Source of the DNA: Lutibacter profundi
Lineage (GTDB): Bacteria > Bacteroidota > Bacteroidia > Flavobacteriales > Flavobacteriaceae
Assembly (NCBI RefSeq): GCF_001543325.1
Contig: NZ_CP013355.1
Location: 1,704,001 to 1,768,000 of the forward strand
Reading direction: 5' to 3'
Length of the DNA stretch: 64,000 nucleotides
The position numbers and the translations under genes are program-made. Each line of letters starts with the position of its first letter. Positions within the stretch are counted from its first letter, which is position 1. Under the pieces are notes generated by a model, which worked only from the letters and a program-made list of their open reading frames with translations, made no database searches and was not told the origin of the DNA. Below, piece after piece: positions 7,192 to 16,940 of the stretch.

Positions 7192-8505
7192 ATGGAGATA
7201 GTTATAAAGGCATCACAGTTTATTTTAAGTTTATCTTTTTTGATAGTATTGCACGAATTAGGGCATTTTATTCCTGCAAAATTATTTAAAACACGTGTAG
7301 AAAAATTTTATTTATTTTTTGATTATAAATTTTCTCTTTTTAAAAAGAAAATTGGAGAAACTGAATATGGTATTGGATGGATTCCTTTGGGAGGTTATGT
7401 GAAAATTTCGGGAATGATTGATGAAAGTATGGACACTGAACAAATGAAACAGCCTGCTAAGCCTTGGGAATTTAGATCAAAGCCAGCCTGGCAGAGATTA
7501 ATTATCATGTTAGGAGGTGTTATTGTGAATTTTATCTTAGGAATCTTAATTTATATTATGATTACCTTTGTTTGGGGTGTTGATTTTATAAAACCAAATG
7601 ATGTAAAAGAAGGGTTTACTGTTCATGAATCATTCAAACAATATGGATTTAAAGATGGTGATAAGATTACTAAATTTAACGGTGTTGAACCTTCTAATGT
7701 TACAGATGTAAATAAACATTTATTTTTAAGAGGAATTACTTCGTTGGAAGTTTTACATACAGATGGAACAAAAGAAACAATAAGTATTCCTGAAAATATT
7801 GGGGAAATTATGTGGGAAAAGGGTATTATGCAACCATTTGAAGTAAGAATACCTCCTGTTATTGATACTGTTATTGTGAATTCTCCAGCCGAAAAAGCAG
7901 GGCTTTTGAAAAATGATAAAATCTTAGCTGTAAATAATACACCTGTTTTTTATTGGAACGACTTTACTAAAATAATTGTGAATTCAGAAAATGAAATTAA
8001 TATTACATTAGAAAGAGATGGTGTAACTAAAAATATCTCTCTTAGGGCTGGGAAAGATAAAAAAATTGGAGTTGCTCCAAATAGAGCTAGTGTTGTTCAT
8101 GTTCAACACAAAAATTATTCATTTTTAGAGAGTATCCCAAAAGGAAACTCAATTGCTATTTGGACTTTAAAAGATTATATTACACAATTTAAGTACGTAT
8201 TTACTAAAAAAGGAGCAACAAGTATTGGTGGTTTTATTGCTATTGGAAGCATTTTCCCTGCTACTTGGAGTTGGCAAGCATTTTGGAGTATTACAGCATT
8301 TTTATCTATAATGCTTGGATTTATGAATTTACTACCAATACCAGCATTAGATGGTGGGCATGTAATGTTTACTTTATACGAAATAATTACCGGTAGAAAA
8401 CCAAACGATAAGTTTTTAGAATATGCCCAAATTGCTGGGTTTATACTTTTAATAGCGTTACTTATTTTAGCAAATGGAAATGATGTTGTAAAACTATTTT
8501 CATAA
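7192..8505 (+). CDS. rseP: RseP-family site-2 zinc metalloprotease (M50)
   Basis: Inner-membrane protease that cuts membrane-embedded anti-sigma factors and signal-peptide remnants. From the ATG at 7192 the protein has 437 residues. I prefer this start to the TTG at 7105 because the HELGH zinc site then sits in the first helix (H21, E22, H25), as in the family. Two PDZ-type segments fill roughly 130-300, the second with SPAEKAGLLKNDKI. The third zinc ligand is D387 in PALDGGH. It faces a convergent peptidase gene with the nested repeat at 8512-8648 between them. An ECF sigma factor lies 25 kb away, but no direct link is visible. Confidence 0.9.
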   Translation: MEIVIKASQFILSLSFLIVLHELGHFIPAKLFKTRVEKFYLFFDYKFSLFKKKIGETEYGIGWIPLGGYVKISGMIDESMDTEQMKQPAKPWEFRSKPAWQRLIIMLGGVIVNFILGILIYIMITFVWGVDFIKPNDVKEGFTVHESFKQYGFKDGDKITKFNGVEPSNVTDVNKHLFLRGITSLEVLHTDGTKETISIPENIGEIMWEKGIMQPFEVRIPPVIDTVIVNSPAEKAGLLKNDKILAVNNTPVFYWNDFTKIIVNSENEINITLERDGVTKNISLRAGKDKKIGVAPNRASVVHVQHKNYSFLESIPKGNSIAIWTLKDYITQFKYVFTKKGATSIGGFIAIGSIFPATWSWQAFWSITAFLSIMLGFMNLLPIPALDGGHVMFTLYEIITGRKPNDKFLEYAQIAGFILLIALLILANGNDVVKLFS

Positions 8506-8511
8506 AAATTG

Positions 8512-8648
8512 AAAGAGGCTGTCTGAAAAGCAATTATACTTGTCATTTTGAACAAAGTGAAAAATCTCAACATCTTGATATATAAGTATTTAATTTCAAG
8601 AAGATTCTTCATTTACATTCAGAATGACACTTTTTAGACAGCCTCTTT
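8512..8648. repeat. 137-base nested palindromic repeat, probable bidirectional terminator
   Basis: Outer arms AAAGAGGCTGTCTGAAAA (8512-8529) and 8631-8648 are complementary over 18 bases with one mismatch. Inside them a second inverted pair starts at TGTCATTTTGAAC (8541) and ends at TTCAGAATGACA (8629), with AAAAATCT facing AGATTCTT. The inner arms resemble the GTCATTCTGA...GAAGAATCT repeat that I recall as widespread in Bacteroidota genomes. Lying between two convergent genes, it would fold into a long hairpin on both transcripts. Confidence 0.75.
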
Positions 8649-8656
8649 ATTTTGTC

Positions 8657-11182
8657 TTATCCTTTTGGTTTATCCCTGCTCATTTCTAACATGTCAATGT
8701 TTACAGCCTCCACTCTCAACAAGTATTTACTAAAGTAATCTGCTTTTAACCAAAAAAAATATTCAGTCATTTTTCCATAACCATGGCGTTGCCCTGGCAT
8801 TAACATAAAATCAAAACGTTTGTTTGCTTTTATTAAAGCATCTGCCATTCTAATCGTTGAGCCTGGATGCACGTTATTATCAACATCACCTGTAACAAGC
8901 AACAAGTGTCCTTTTAAGTTATTCGCTAATTCTTGATTAACATCTATCTTGTATTTATAAGAAATTTCACCTTCTTCATCCATTTCTTCTTTTACACCAT
9001 GATGTGTTTCACTCCACCAGCTATTGTATATGGTATTATCATGATTTCCAGATGAAGAAACTGCAACTTTAAAAAAATCAGGATAAACTAGCATTGCTGC
9101 TGTTGACATAAACCCTCCTCCTGAATGTCCAAATATCCCAACTTTGTTAATATCTATAAATGGAAACTTATCAGCTAATTGTTCTGCAACATATTTTTTA
9201 TCAGCCAACCCATAGTCTCTTAAATTTCCATACCCATAATTATGATACCATTTGGAACGATTTGGGTGCCCACCACGATTTCCAAGCGTTACAACAACAA
9301 AACCAATTTGTGCCAAGCGATCTGTTCTATTCATTCTTATTGAAAATGATTTAGCTACAGCTTCAGTTTGTGGTCCTGGATACACATATTCAATTAAAGG
9401 ATACACTTTTGTAGCATCAAAATCATACGGCTTATACATCACACCATAAATATCGGTAATTCCATCATCTGCTTTCATTTTAAATGGTTCTGGAAACTTG
9501 TAACCTGTTGTAAACAATTGAGATAAATCGGCTGTTTCTAAATGCATTACAACATTTCCTTTGTTATCTCTTAATTCAGATTTTGGTATTGTGTTAACTC
9601 TTGAATAACTACTTACAAAGTATTTATTAGAATCAGACATGCTAATGCTTGTATTATAATCGCCTACATTTATACTTCGTAAACCCGTTCCATTTAAATT
9701 AATACGATACAAGTGAGCATAATAAGGATCCTGACTTTTATTAACTCCATTAGCTGTAAAATACAAAATACGTTCTTTTTCGTCAATATTAATAAAGTCA
9801 TCAACATGGTAAGAACCTTGAGTAATTTGTTTTTTAAAATTCCCTTTAGTGTCATATAAGTAAAAATGTGCCCAACCATCACGCTCAGACCAATGCAACA
9901 TTTCTTGTTCATTATTAAATAACACTAAATTTTTTGACTCAATATAAGTGTTAAAACGTTCTTTTATTAAAATTGTAACGTCACCTGTATTGATATCTGC
10001 AACACAAATATCTAATTTTTTACGATCTCTACTAATGGTATTGAAATAGATTTTATTTTTTTTAGAAAGCAACAATGCAGGTTTAAATTTATTATCTAGA
10101 TTAGCCTTCTTTATAGGTGCTCTATATACAGAAATACTTTGTTGTTTAATTGTATCTAATTTAACTTTTACAACACCTTTGGAAGGAATATCAAAAACCT
10201 GTAATTCGTTTTTATAATATTCTTGTTCTCCTGGCATATGATATTTATACGTCTCAAGTGTTGGTCTTTTCTTAGAAACAGAATTTATTACCCACAAATC
10301 TTTAATATTTCTTAGATCTCTTTTTTGAAAAACAAATTTTTTAGAATCACGTGACCAAATTCCCCAAATTGTTTTTCTATCATCTTTTTTTTCTTCCTTT
10401 GTTTCATTATTTTCTCCTCTTGACTCTCCTCCATAACCAAAATTCTCTACACCGTCTTTAGTCCATTGATGTTCTATAATTGTTGTGTCTTTCTCATCTT
10501 TCACCGCTTTTAAAAAATTTTCTTTATTCATCCAATATAAATTGTAATTTTTAGAATACAATACTATTGAACTATCTGGTGCAATATTTGCCCATTTTTT
10601 AATATTCTTTTCTTCTTTCTTATTGTCAATTACTGTTAATTTATTATCTCCTAATCTGTATTCAAAGTGATACACTTTCTTCTCCATTTTAGGTTTTTTA
10701 TTTACTTTTTTTACTGTTTCTGTTGAATCTATTTTTACTTCTTCTTCACTTTCTTCAACAACCTCAACTTCTTCAGTAGCCGTTATTCTAAAACGTATGG
10801 CTGTTTCATTCTTAACAAACTCAAATTTAAATTTTGGTAAATGTTTGGCATCGTATGGGTCTTTTGTTATTTCAGTTAACCATTTTGCCATTTTTTCATT
10901 ATTAAAAAGTAAAGTTTTAACTTTTTTATCAGCATCTACTAAATAATAATTTGAACCTTCGGTAGTTTTATATTGATACCAAAAACGGTTACTATTTTTT
11001 AACCAATGTGGTTTAACTGTGGTTGAATGTACTAATTTTGCTAAATTTTCAGGTGAATATTTTGCTGCTAATCTATAATTTGGAACTGGTATTTCTTTAG
11101 ATAATTGCTCATTTACATAGCGTTGCGAAAAAACAGATGTTGAACTTATGATTAGCAAGAGTAAAAGTATTATTTTTCTCAT
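8657..11182 (-). CDS. S9-family peptidase, dipeptidyl-peptidase IV type
   Basis: Exported serine peptidase of 841 residues with signal peptide MRKIILLLLLIISSTSVFSQ. A long N-terminal beta-propeller region (about 25-600) includes a charged, low-complexity insert near 130-170 rich in Glu, Val and Lys. The C-terminal alpha/beta hydrolase carries the triad S687 (GHSGGGF), D768 (DVDNNVHP) and H800 (RHGYGK). The family removes dipeptides, often after proline, in the periplasm or at the cell surface. The usual GWSYGG elbow is replaced by GHSGGG, so specificity may differ. The gene is monocistronic, ending at the nested repeat. Confidence 0.85.
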   Translation of the reverse strand: MRKIILLLLLIISSTSVFSQRYVNEQLSKEIPVPNYRLAAKYSPENLAKLVHSTTVKPHWLKNSNRFWYQYKTTEGSNYYLVDADKKVKTLLFNNEKMAKWLTEITKDPYDAKHLPKFKFEFVKNETAIRFRITATEEVEVVEESEEEVKIDSTETVKKVNKKPKMEKKVYHFEYRLGDNKLTVIDNKKEEKNIKKWANIAPDSSIVLYSKNYNLYWMNKENFLKAVKDEKDTTIIEHQWTKDGVENFGYGGESRGENNETKEEKKDDRKTIWGIWSRDSKKFVFQKRDLRNIKDLWVINSVSKKRPTLETYKYHMPGEQEYYKNELQVFDIPSKGVVKVKLDTIKQQSISVYRAPIKKANLDNKFKPALLLSKKNKIYFNTISRDRKKLDICVADINTGDVTILIKERFNTYIESKNLVLFNNEQEMLHWSERDGWAHFYLYDTKGNFKKQITQGSYHVDDFINIDEKERILYFTANGVNKSQDPYYAHLYRINLNGTGLRSINVGDYNTSISMSDSNKYFVSSYSRVNTIPKSELRDNKGNVVMHLETADLSQLFTTGYKFPEPFKMKADDGITDIYGVMYKPYDFDATKVYPLIEYVYPGPQTEAVAKSFSIRMNRTDRLAQIGFVVVTLGNRGGHPNRSKWYHNYGYGNLRDYGLADKKYVAEQLADKFPFIDINKVGIFGHSGGGFMSTAAMLVYPDFFKVAVSSSGNHDNTIYNSWWSETHHGVKEEMDEEGEISYKYKIDVNQELANNLKGHLLLVTGDVDNNVHPGSTIRMADALIKANKRFDFMLMPGQRHGYGKMTEYFFWLKADYFSKYLLRVEAVNIDMLEMSRDKPKG

Positions 11183-11280
11183 AATTATGGTAGTTGTTAA
11201 AAGATTTAACTATAAATTTCATTAAATCTATTTACATAACAAACCGTATTATAATACTTTATTATTATTTTAACAGTTGA

Positions 11281-11310
11281 ACAAAAAAAAACCTCGTAAA
11301 AACGAGGTTT
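11281..11310 (-). terminator. Rho-independent terminator of atpDC
   Basis: AAACCTCGT (11289-11297) and ACGAGGTTT (11302-11310) form a perfect nine-pair stem with a four-base loop. On the minus strand it is followed by a T run (complement of 11283-11290), 23 bases after the atpC stop. Confidence 0.9.
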
Positions 11311-11332
11311 CAATAAATATTATCTATTAAAA

Positions 11333-11611
11333 TTAATCTGCAAGTACAATTACTTTATTTTCTTTCATTTCAATAGTACCACTTTTTATTTGTAGCGTAA
11401 ATTCATCTTTATCATTTGTAAATTTATCTTCAAATTCTTCTTCTATTTTAATATTGTTCCCTTTAAATTTTATAGCACCCTCAACAAGTAAGGATACAAT
11501 TGGAGCATGGTTATTTAACATTTGAAATTCACCATTAATACCTGGAACTGATACCAATTCAACATCAGTATGTAGCAAGGTCGCTTCAGGTGTTACTATT
11601 TCTAAAATCAT
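11333..11611 (-). CDS. atpC: F1Fo ATP synthase epsilon subunit (short form)
   Basis: Central-stalk subunit of the F1 sector, 92 residues. The N-terminal beta-sandwich is present: LEIVTPEATLL at the start, then the conserved VPGINGEFQMLNNHAP and an ending ENKVIVLAD. The C-terminal two-helix domain of the 130-140 residue enterobacterial protein is absent; short epsilon subunits are usual in Bacteroidota, to my knowledge. An acidic stretch around 56-70 enlarges a loop. It follows atpD with a 21-base gap and ends at a strong hairpin. Confidence 0.92.
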   Translation of the reverse strand: MILEIVTPEATLLHTDVELVSVPGINGEFQMLNNHAPIVSLLVEGAIKFKGNNIKIEEEFEDKFTNDKDEFTLQIKSGTIEMKENKVIVLAD

Positions 11612-11632
11612 CTTTTAATATTGTATATTATA

Positions 11633-13153
<1,521 letters not shown>

Positions 13154-13203
13154 TTATTTTTTAGATATTTAACCTTTTTAGCCTAATCTTAATTTTAAAG
13201 GGG

Positions 13204-13211
13204 CAAAGATA
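13204..13211 (-). promoter_or_regulatory. -7 promoter element of atpDC
   Basis: Read on the minus strand this is TATCTTTG, a close match to the Bacteroidota -7 consensus, 62 bases before the atpD ATG and downstream of the preceding terminator. Confidence 0.6.
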
Positions 13212-13250
13212 GTTTTTTGATTTTATTTTTAAAAATTTTTATGCCTTTTT

Positions 13251-13288
13251 TAAAAAAAGAAACGCTCTAAAAATTTAGAACGTTTCTT
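13251..13288 (-). terminator. Rho-independent terminator of the TonB receptor gene
   Basis: The stem pairs AAGAAACG-c-TCTAAA (13257-13271) with TTTAGA-a-CGTTTCTT (13274-13288). On the minus strand a T run follows (complement of 13252-13258). It isolates the receptor gene from atpDC. Confidence 0.85.
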
Positions 13289-13309
13289 AATTATATTATT
13301 TATTATTTA

Positions 13310-16111
13310 TTATGGATTAATTGTCCAAGACAAATAATATTGTGAACCAATACTTCCAACACCTGGTGCGCTAATATATTCTTTCCCTCCAATATTAGCA
13401 CCTCCTATTTTAAATGTAGATTTAAAAGAAGGAACTGAATAACTAACTTGTGCATCAACTACTGTTCTAGCATCAACCATAGTATCTACAAATGATGATT
13501 GCCATAAGTATTCATCACTCCATCTTAAATTAACCATAAATCCAAGATTTTCGGTAACATTTGAACTTCCAAAAGATACTTTCACTTTATTTTCTGGTGT
13601 ATTAAATCCAGCTTCGTAATCAGGATCTGTAGTTTGGTCAAAATCAAGTTTTGCATAAGTATAGTTTATTCCAAAACTATAATTACCAAACACCTTAGTT
13701 GTTAAACCAAAAGTTGCTCCATAAGATGCTATATCTGCAGCTGAATTTGTGTAAATTTGAAATGGTTTATAATCTCCATTTCCTAAAGCTATTAAAGCGT
13801 TTGGTAATTGAACAACTGGATGTATGTCAGAGAAATCTGCCTGTCCATAATAAGGTACTAAAACTGTTTTATTTCCAATAAAATCTTGATATTGATTGTA
13901 ATAAGCACTCATGTCTAATGCCAATTTCCCAAAACCAGCTCTATACCCAACTTCAAAAGCTGTTACCCTTTCAGGTTGTACAAAATCAAAATTGGCTTTT
14001 TCAGGTGCTCCTGCTAATACAGAAGATAAAGAAAATGCATTTTCATAAGCGGCTCTTCCTGATAATTGAACTGACGCTGGAAAACCTAAGAATTGACCTG
14101 TTCCACTAACTGCTTGTGGTGCGCTTGTATATCTATCTAAGTTATCTGGTGCGGAACCAATTAAAATAGCTCTACCTGCATCTAAACCAATATATTGGTC
14201 TTGTGTTGTTGGATTTCTAAAACCTGTTTGAATAGAAGCTCTTAAATTACGTGTTTTCCCTTCTCCTAAAGAATAAGAAACGGAAAGCCTTGGTGAATAG
14301 TTTCCATCAAAATTTTTGGCCTTATCATAACGTATAGAACCTGTAAATTTAAGTCTATCGTCAACAAATTTCTTTTGTACTTGCATATAAGCACCATACT
14401 CATTGTAATTAATTGGCCCATCGTAATCTGTAAAAATAGTACCACTAGAGTTAAGTGAATATTGTCTCCATGACCCACCTACTTGAACATCTGCAAAATC
14501 AATAATATCTCTAAAATTATAATTTGCATCTCCGTGATAGATTTTTGTTCTATCTTGAAACTTAGCTCCTGTAGCCAAATTAGGATCAGAAGTAACCTGA
14601 TCTAAAGCATTGCTAAAAGCTGGTGTTCCAGGAACCAAAGCTCCTGTTTGAGCAAATGCTCTTGCTTGTTGGTGAATTGCATTAGGATCTGGTGTTCCTC
14701 CTGCTAAAATTGTTCCAACATAGGTTTGAACATAAGCTCCAGCATATTCTGTAAACCATTGCCTGTCTGATTTCCACTTTCTATTTAAATTAATTGCTGC
14801 AAAACGGCTATCATAAGAATCTCCTGCATCCTCATCGGTAATATATCCTCTAACAAAGAAGTTATCCCCTTTAACTTCCAACTTGTGTTGTTGCATGAAG
14901 AAATTTTTGATAGAATATCTGTTTGCTCCTTGATAAATAGTACTTCCTTGTCCAAATTTGGCATTGTAGCTTATTTCAACATTATTATCAAACGGTCTAT
15001 AGTTTAAAGAAACATCAACTTTAGCACTTTGAGCTACATAATCCATTAAATCTACCTCTTTATAACCTGTTCTTGAAACAGTTGTAGCCCCCATAGTTGA
15101 AGCTATAAATGCAGGAACACCATTAGCAAGTGCTATTTCTTCAAAGTTTAACGATGTAGAAACTTCATCTCCATAAATATTTAACCCATCATAATTTGGA
15201 TCATCTCTTGTTGCTCCAGGATTTGCATAATCTTTATAATCCGTCGCGTACCAATCAGTACCTCTAAGAAATGAGAATGATGCTTTTGCTGCAAATTTAT
15301 CACTAAATTTATGTGCCATTCTAATTCCAACATCTGTAAAATTATTATCTCCTGCAGCTTTTTGTGATGTAAGTCCTGTTTTTATGTAAGTACTAATCCC
15401 TTCTGAATCAAATGGGTTTTTACTCGTCATAAATAAAATACCATTGAATGCATTTGCTCCGTATAAAGCAGAAGAAGCCCCTGGTAGTAATTCTATAGAG
15501 TTTATATCTAACTCAGACATTCCTAATAAATTTCCTAAATTAAAGTTTAATGCCGGAGATGAATTATCCATCCCGTCAACTAATTGCATAAAACGTGTAT
15601 TTGCAAAAGTTGCAAATCCCCTTGTATTTATAGATTTAAAAGTTAAACTATTTGTATTTACATCAACTCCTTTTAAATTTTCTAAACCATCGTAAAAGCT
15701 TGGTGAAGATGTATTTCTGATAGCTCTAACATCCATATGTTCAATAGAAACAGGTGATTCTAAAATACGTTCTGGTGTTCTCGAAGCTGATACAATAACT
15801 TCGTTTAATGCTGTTGCGGCTTCTTCAAGTGAAACAATAACTTTTTGGTTATTTTGAGTGATTTCAACTTTTGTTGTCGAAAACCCCATAAGAGATACTG
15901 CTATCGTAAAAGGAGGATTTTGATTTACCGTTAATGAAAAGTTTCCATCAAAATCGGTTGTAGTCCCAATAGATTTCCCTACTACTTTTATATTTGCTCC
16001 CGGTATTGGTTGCTCAGTTTTTGCTTCTTTAACAGTACCAGAAATTGTGGTTTGAGCCACCATTACCGATCCTACTAAAAACACAAAAATAACACTTAAT
16101 AATTTTTTCAT
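13310..16111 (-). CDS. TonB-dependent outer-membrane receptor with carboxypeptidase-like N-domain
   Basis: Outer-membrane transporter of 933 residues. A signal peptide (MKKLLSVIFVFLVGSVMVAQ) precedes a carboxypeptidase-regulatory-like domain (about 22-100) with ISGTVKEAKTEQPIPGA. The stretch NEVIVSASRTPE at about 104 resembles a TonB box, then the plug domain (about 115-240) contains ELLPGASSALYGANAFNG. The remainder is a 22-strand barrel with aromatic strand ends. The gene is flanked by terminators on both sides, so it is monocistronic. There is no SusD-like partner, and the substrate cannot be told. Confidence 0.9.
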   Translation of the reverse strand: MKKLLSVIFVFLVGSVMVAQTTISGTVKEAKTEQPIPGANIKVVGKSIGTTTDFDGNFSLTVNQNPPFTIAVSLMGFSTTKVEITQNNQKVIVSLEEAATALNEVIVSASRTPERILESPVSIEHMDVRAIRNTSSPSFYDGLENLKGVDVNTNSLTFKSINTRGFATFANTRFMQLVDGMDNSSPALNFNLGNLLGMSELDINSIELLPGASSALYGANAFNGILFMTSKNPFDSEGISTYIKTGLTSQKAAGDNNFTDVGIRMAHKFSDKFAAKASFSFLRGTDWYATDYKDYANPGATRDDPNYDGLNIYGDEVSTSLNFEEIALANGVPAFIASTMGATTVSRTGYKEVDLMDYVAQSAKVDVSLNYRPFDNNVEISYNAKFGQGSTIYQGANRYSIKNFFMQQHKLEVKGDNFFVRGYITDEDAGDSYDSRFAAINLNRKWKSDRQWFTEYAGAYVQTYVGTILAGGTPDPNAIHQQARAFAQTGALVPGTPAFSNALDQVTSDPNLATGAKFQDRTKIYHGDANYNFRDIIDFADVQVGGSWRQYSLNSSGTIFTDYDGPINYNEYGAYMQVQKKFVDDRLKFTGSIRYDKAKNFDGNYSPRLSVSYSLGEGKTRNLRASIQTGFRNPTTQDQYIGLDAGRAILIGSAPDNLDRYTSAPQAVSGTGQFLGFPASVQLSGRAAYENAFSLSSVLAGAPEKANFDFVQPERVTAFEVGYRAGFGKLALDMSAYYNQYQDFIGNKTVLVPYYGQADFSDIHPVVQLPNALIALGNGDYKPFQIYTNSAADIASYGATFGLTTKVFGNYSFGINYTYAKLDFDQTTDPDYEAGFNTPENKVKVSFGSSNVTENLGFMVNLRWSDEYLWQSSFVDTMVDARTVVDAQVSYSVPSFKSTFKIGGANIGGKEYISAPGVGSIGSQYYLSWTINP

Positions 16112-16185
16112 AATATCCTATATAGTATTGATTAACATAACCGCAAAATACAAATTTTTTCCAATTCCAATTAAATAATGACATA

Positions 16186-16219
16186 AAAAAAAGCGTATAA
16201 TACATTTATACACTTTTTA
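16186..16219 (-). terminator. Rho-independent terminator of the metalloprotease-lipoprotein operon
   Basis: AAAAAGcGTATA (16188-16199) pairs with TATACaCTTTTT (16207-16218), and the minus-strand sequence after it is T-rich. It follows the lipoprotein stop by about 20 bases. Confidence 0.7.
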
Positions 16220-16239
16220 TTTTGAGAATATGATAATTA

Positions 16240-16938
16240 TCAGTCGGTTACAAAGTTCCAGATTTGCCCAATGGTTTGGCCTCCTTTATCATCTTTTACT
16301 ACCACTTTCCAATAGTAATTGGTAGAAGCTGTTAAACTTACATTTAAGCTATTTGTAGTTAAATTTGAAGACTCCATTGTCACAGGAGGGTTAACCGTAT
16401 CAAAATAAACATCGTATGTTAAGGTATCTGAAGTATCAACGTCACTTGCAGTCCATTGTAATGTTGTAGTTGTGCCTGTTTCTGTTGTATTTAAACTTGG
16501 TGATACCAGTACTGGTGAAAATGGCAAGTAATTTGAAACACCATTACCCTCTGTATAGAATTGGTTCGTACTTGAGTAATCACTTGATAAATTTTTACTA
16601 TCTGTAGCCCTTACTCTCCAATAATAAGCAATCCCTTTTTCTAAAGAAAGTGTTCTTAGTGTATTAGTTTCAGATACCGTATGTACTATTTGTGTAAAAT
16701 TAGCATCTGTTGCTACCTGTACCTGATAAGTAATAGTATCTCCCTCAGGATCTGTTGCGGCATTCCAATTAAAATCCAACACATTATTAATACACAATAA
16801 ATTATTTGTTGGATAAACCAATGTAGGTGTTGTTGGTGCTTTGTTTGCAGGAGGTGGTGGAGGTGGTGTATCTCCTCCGCTTCCGCCACAAGACCATAAA
16901 ACTGTACCTAATACAAGTGTGAATATAAATTTTTTCAT
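16240..16938 (-). CDS. Lipoprotein with two fibronectin type III-like domains
   Basis: A 232-residue lipoprotein. The signal ends at the lipobox WSC (Cys17), followed by a Gly/Ser spacer and a PPPPPP stretch that acts as a stalk. Two similar beta-sandwich domains follow (about 36-132 and 139-232), each with the T-L-x-W/F-N/T-A...D...D-x-L/I-T-Y pattern and a YYW(R/K)V strand. Such domains bind proteins or sugars, but no catalytic motif is visible. The start lies two bases after the stop of the upstream metalloprotease, so both are on one transcript. The domains resemble the fibronectin-like segment inside that protease. Confidence 0.85.
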   Translation of the reverse strand: MKKFIFTLVLGTVLWSCGGSGGDTPPPPPPANKAPTTPTLVYPTNNLLCINNVLDFNWNAATDPEGDTITYQVQVATDANFTQIVHTVSETNTLRTLSLEKGIAYYWRVRATDSKNLSSDYSSTNQFYTEGNGVSNYLPFSPVLVSPSLNTTETGTTTTLQWTASDVDTSDTLTYDVYFDTVNPPVTMESSNLTTNSLNVSLTASTNYYWKVVVKDDKGGQTIGQIWNFVTD

Positions 16939-16940
16939 TT

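Noticed and set aside
8175-8612. 145-codon minus-strand frame over the rseP 3' end
   Set aside because: It is antisense to the conserved LDG protease motif and runs into the repeat at 8512; no sequence pattern of a real protein.
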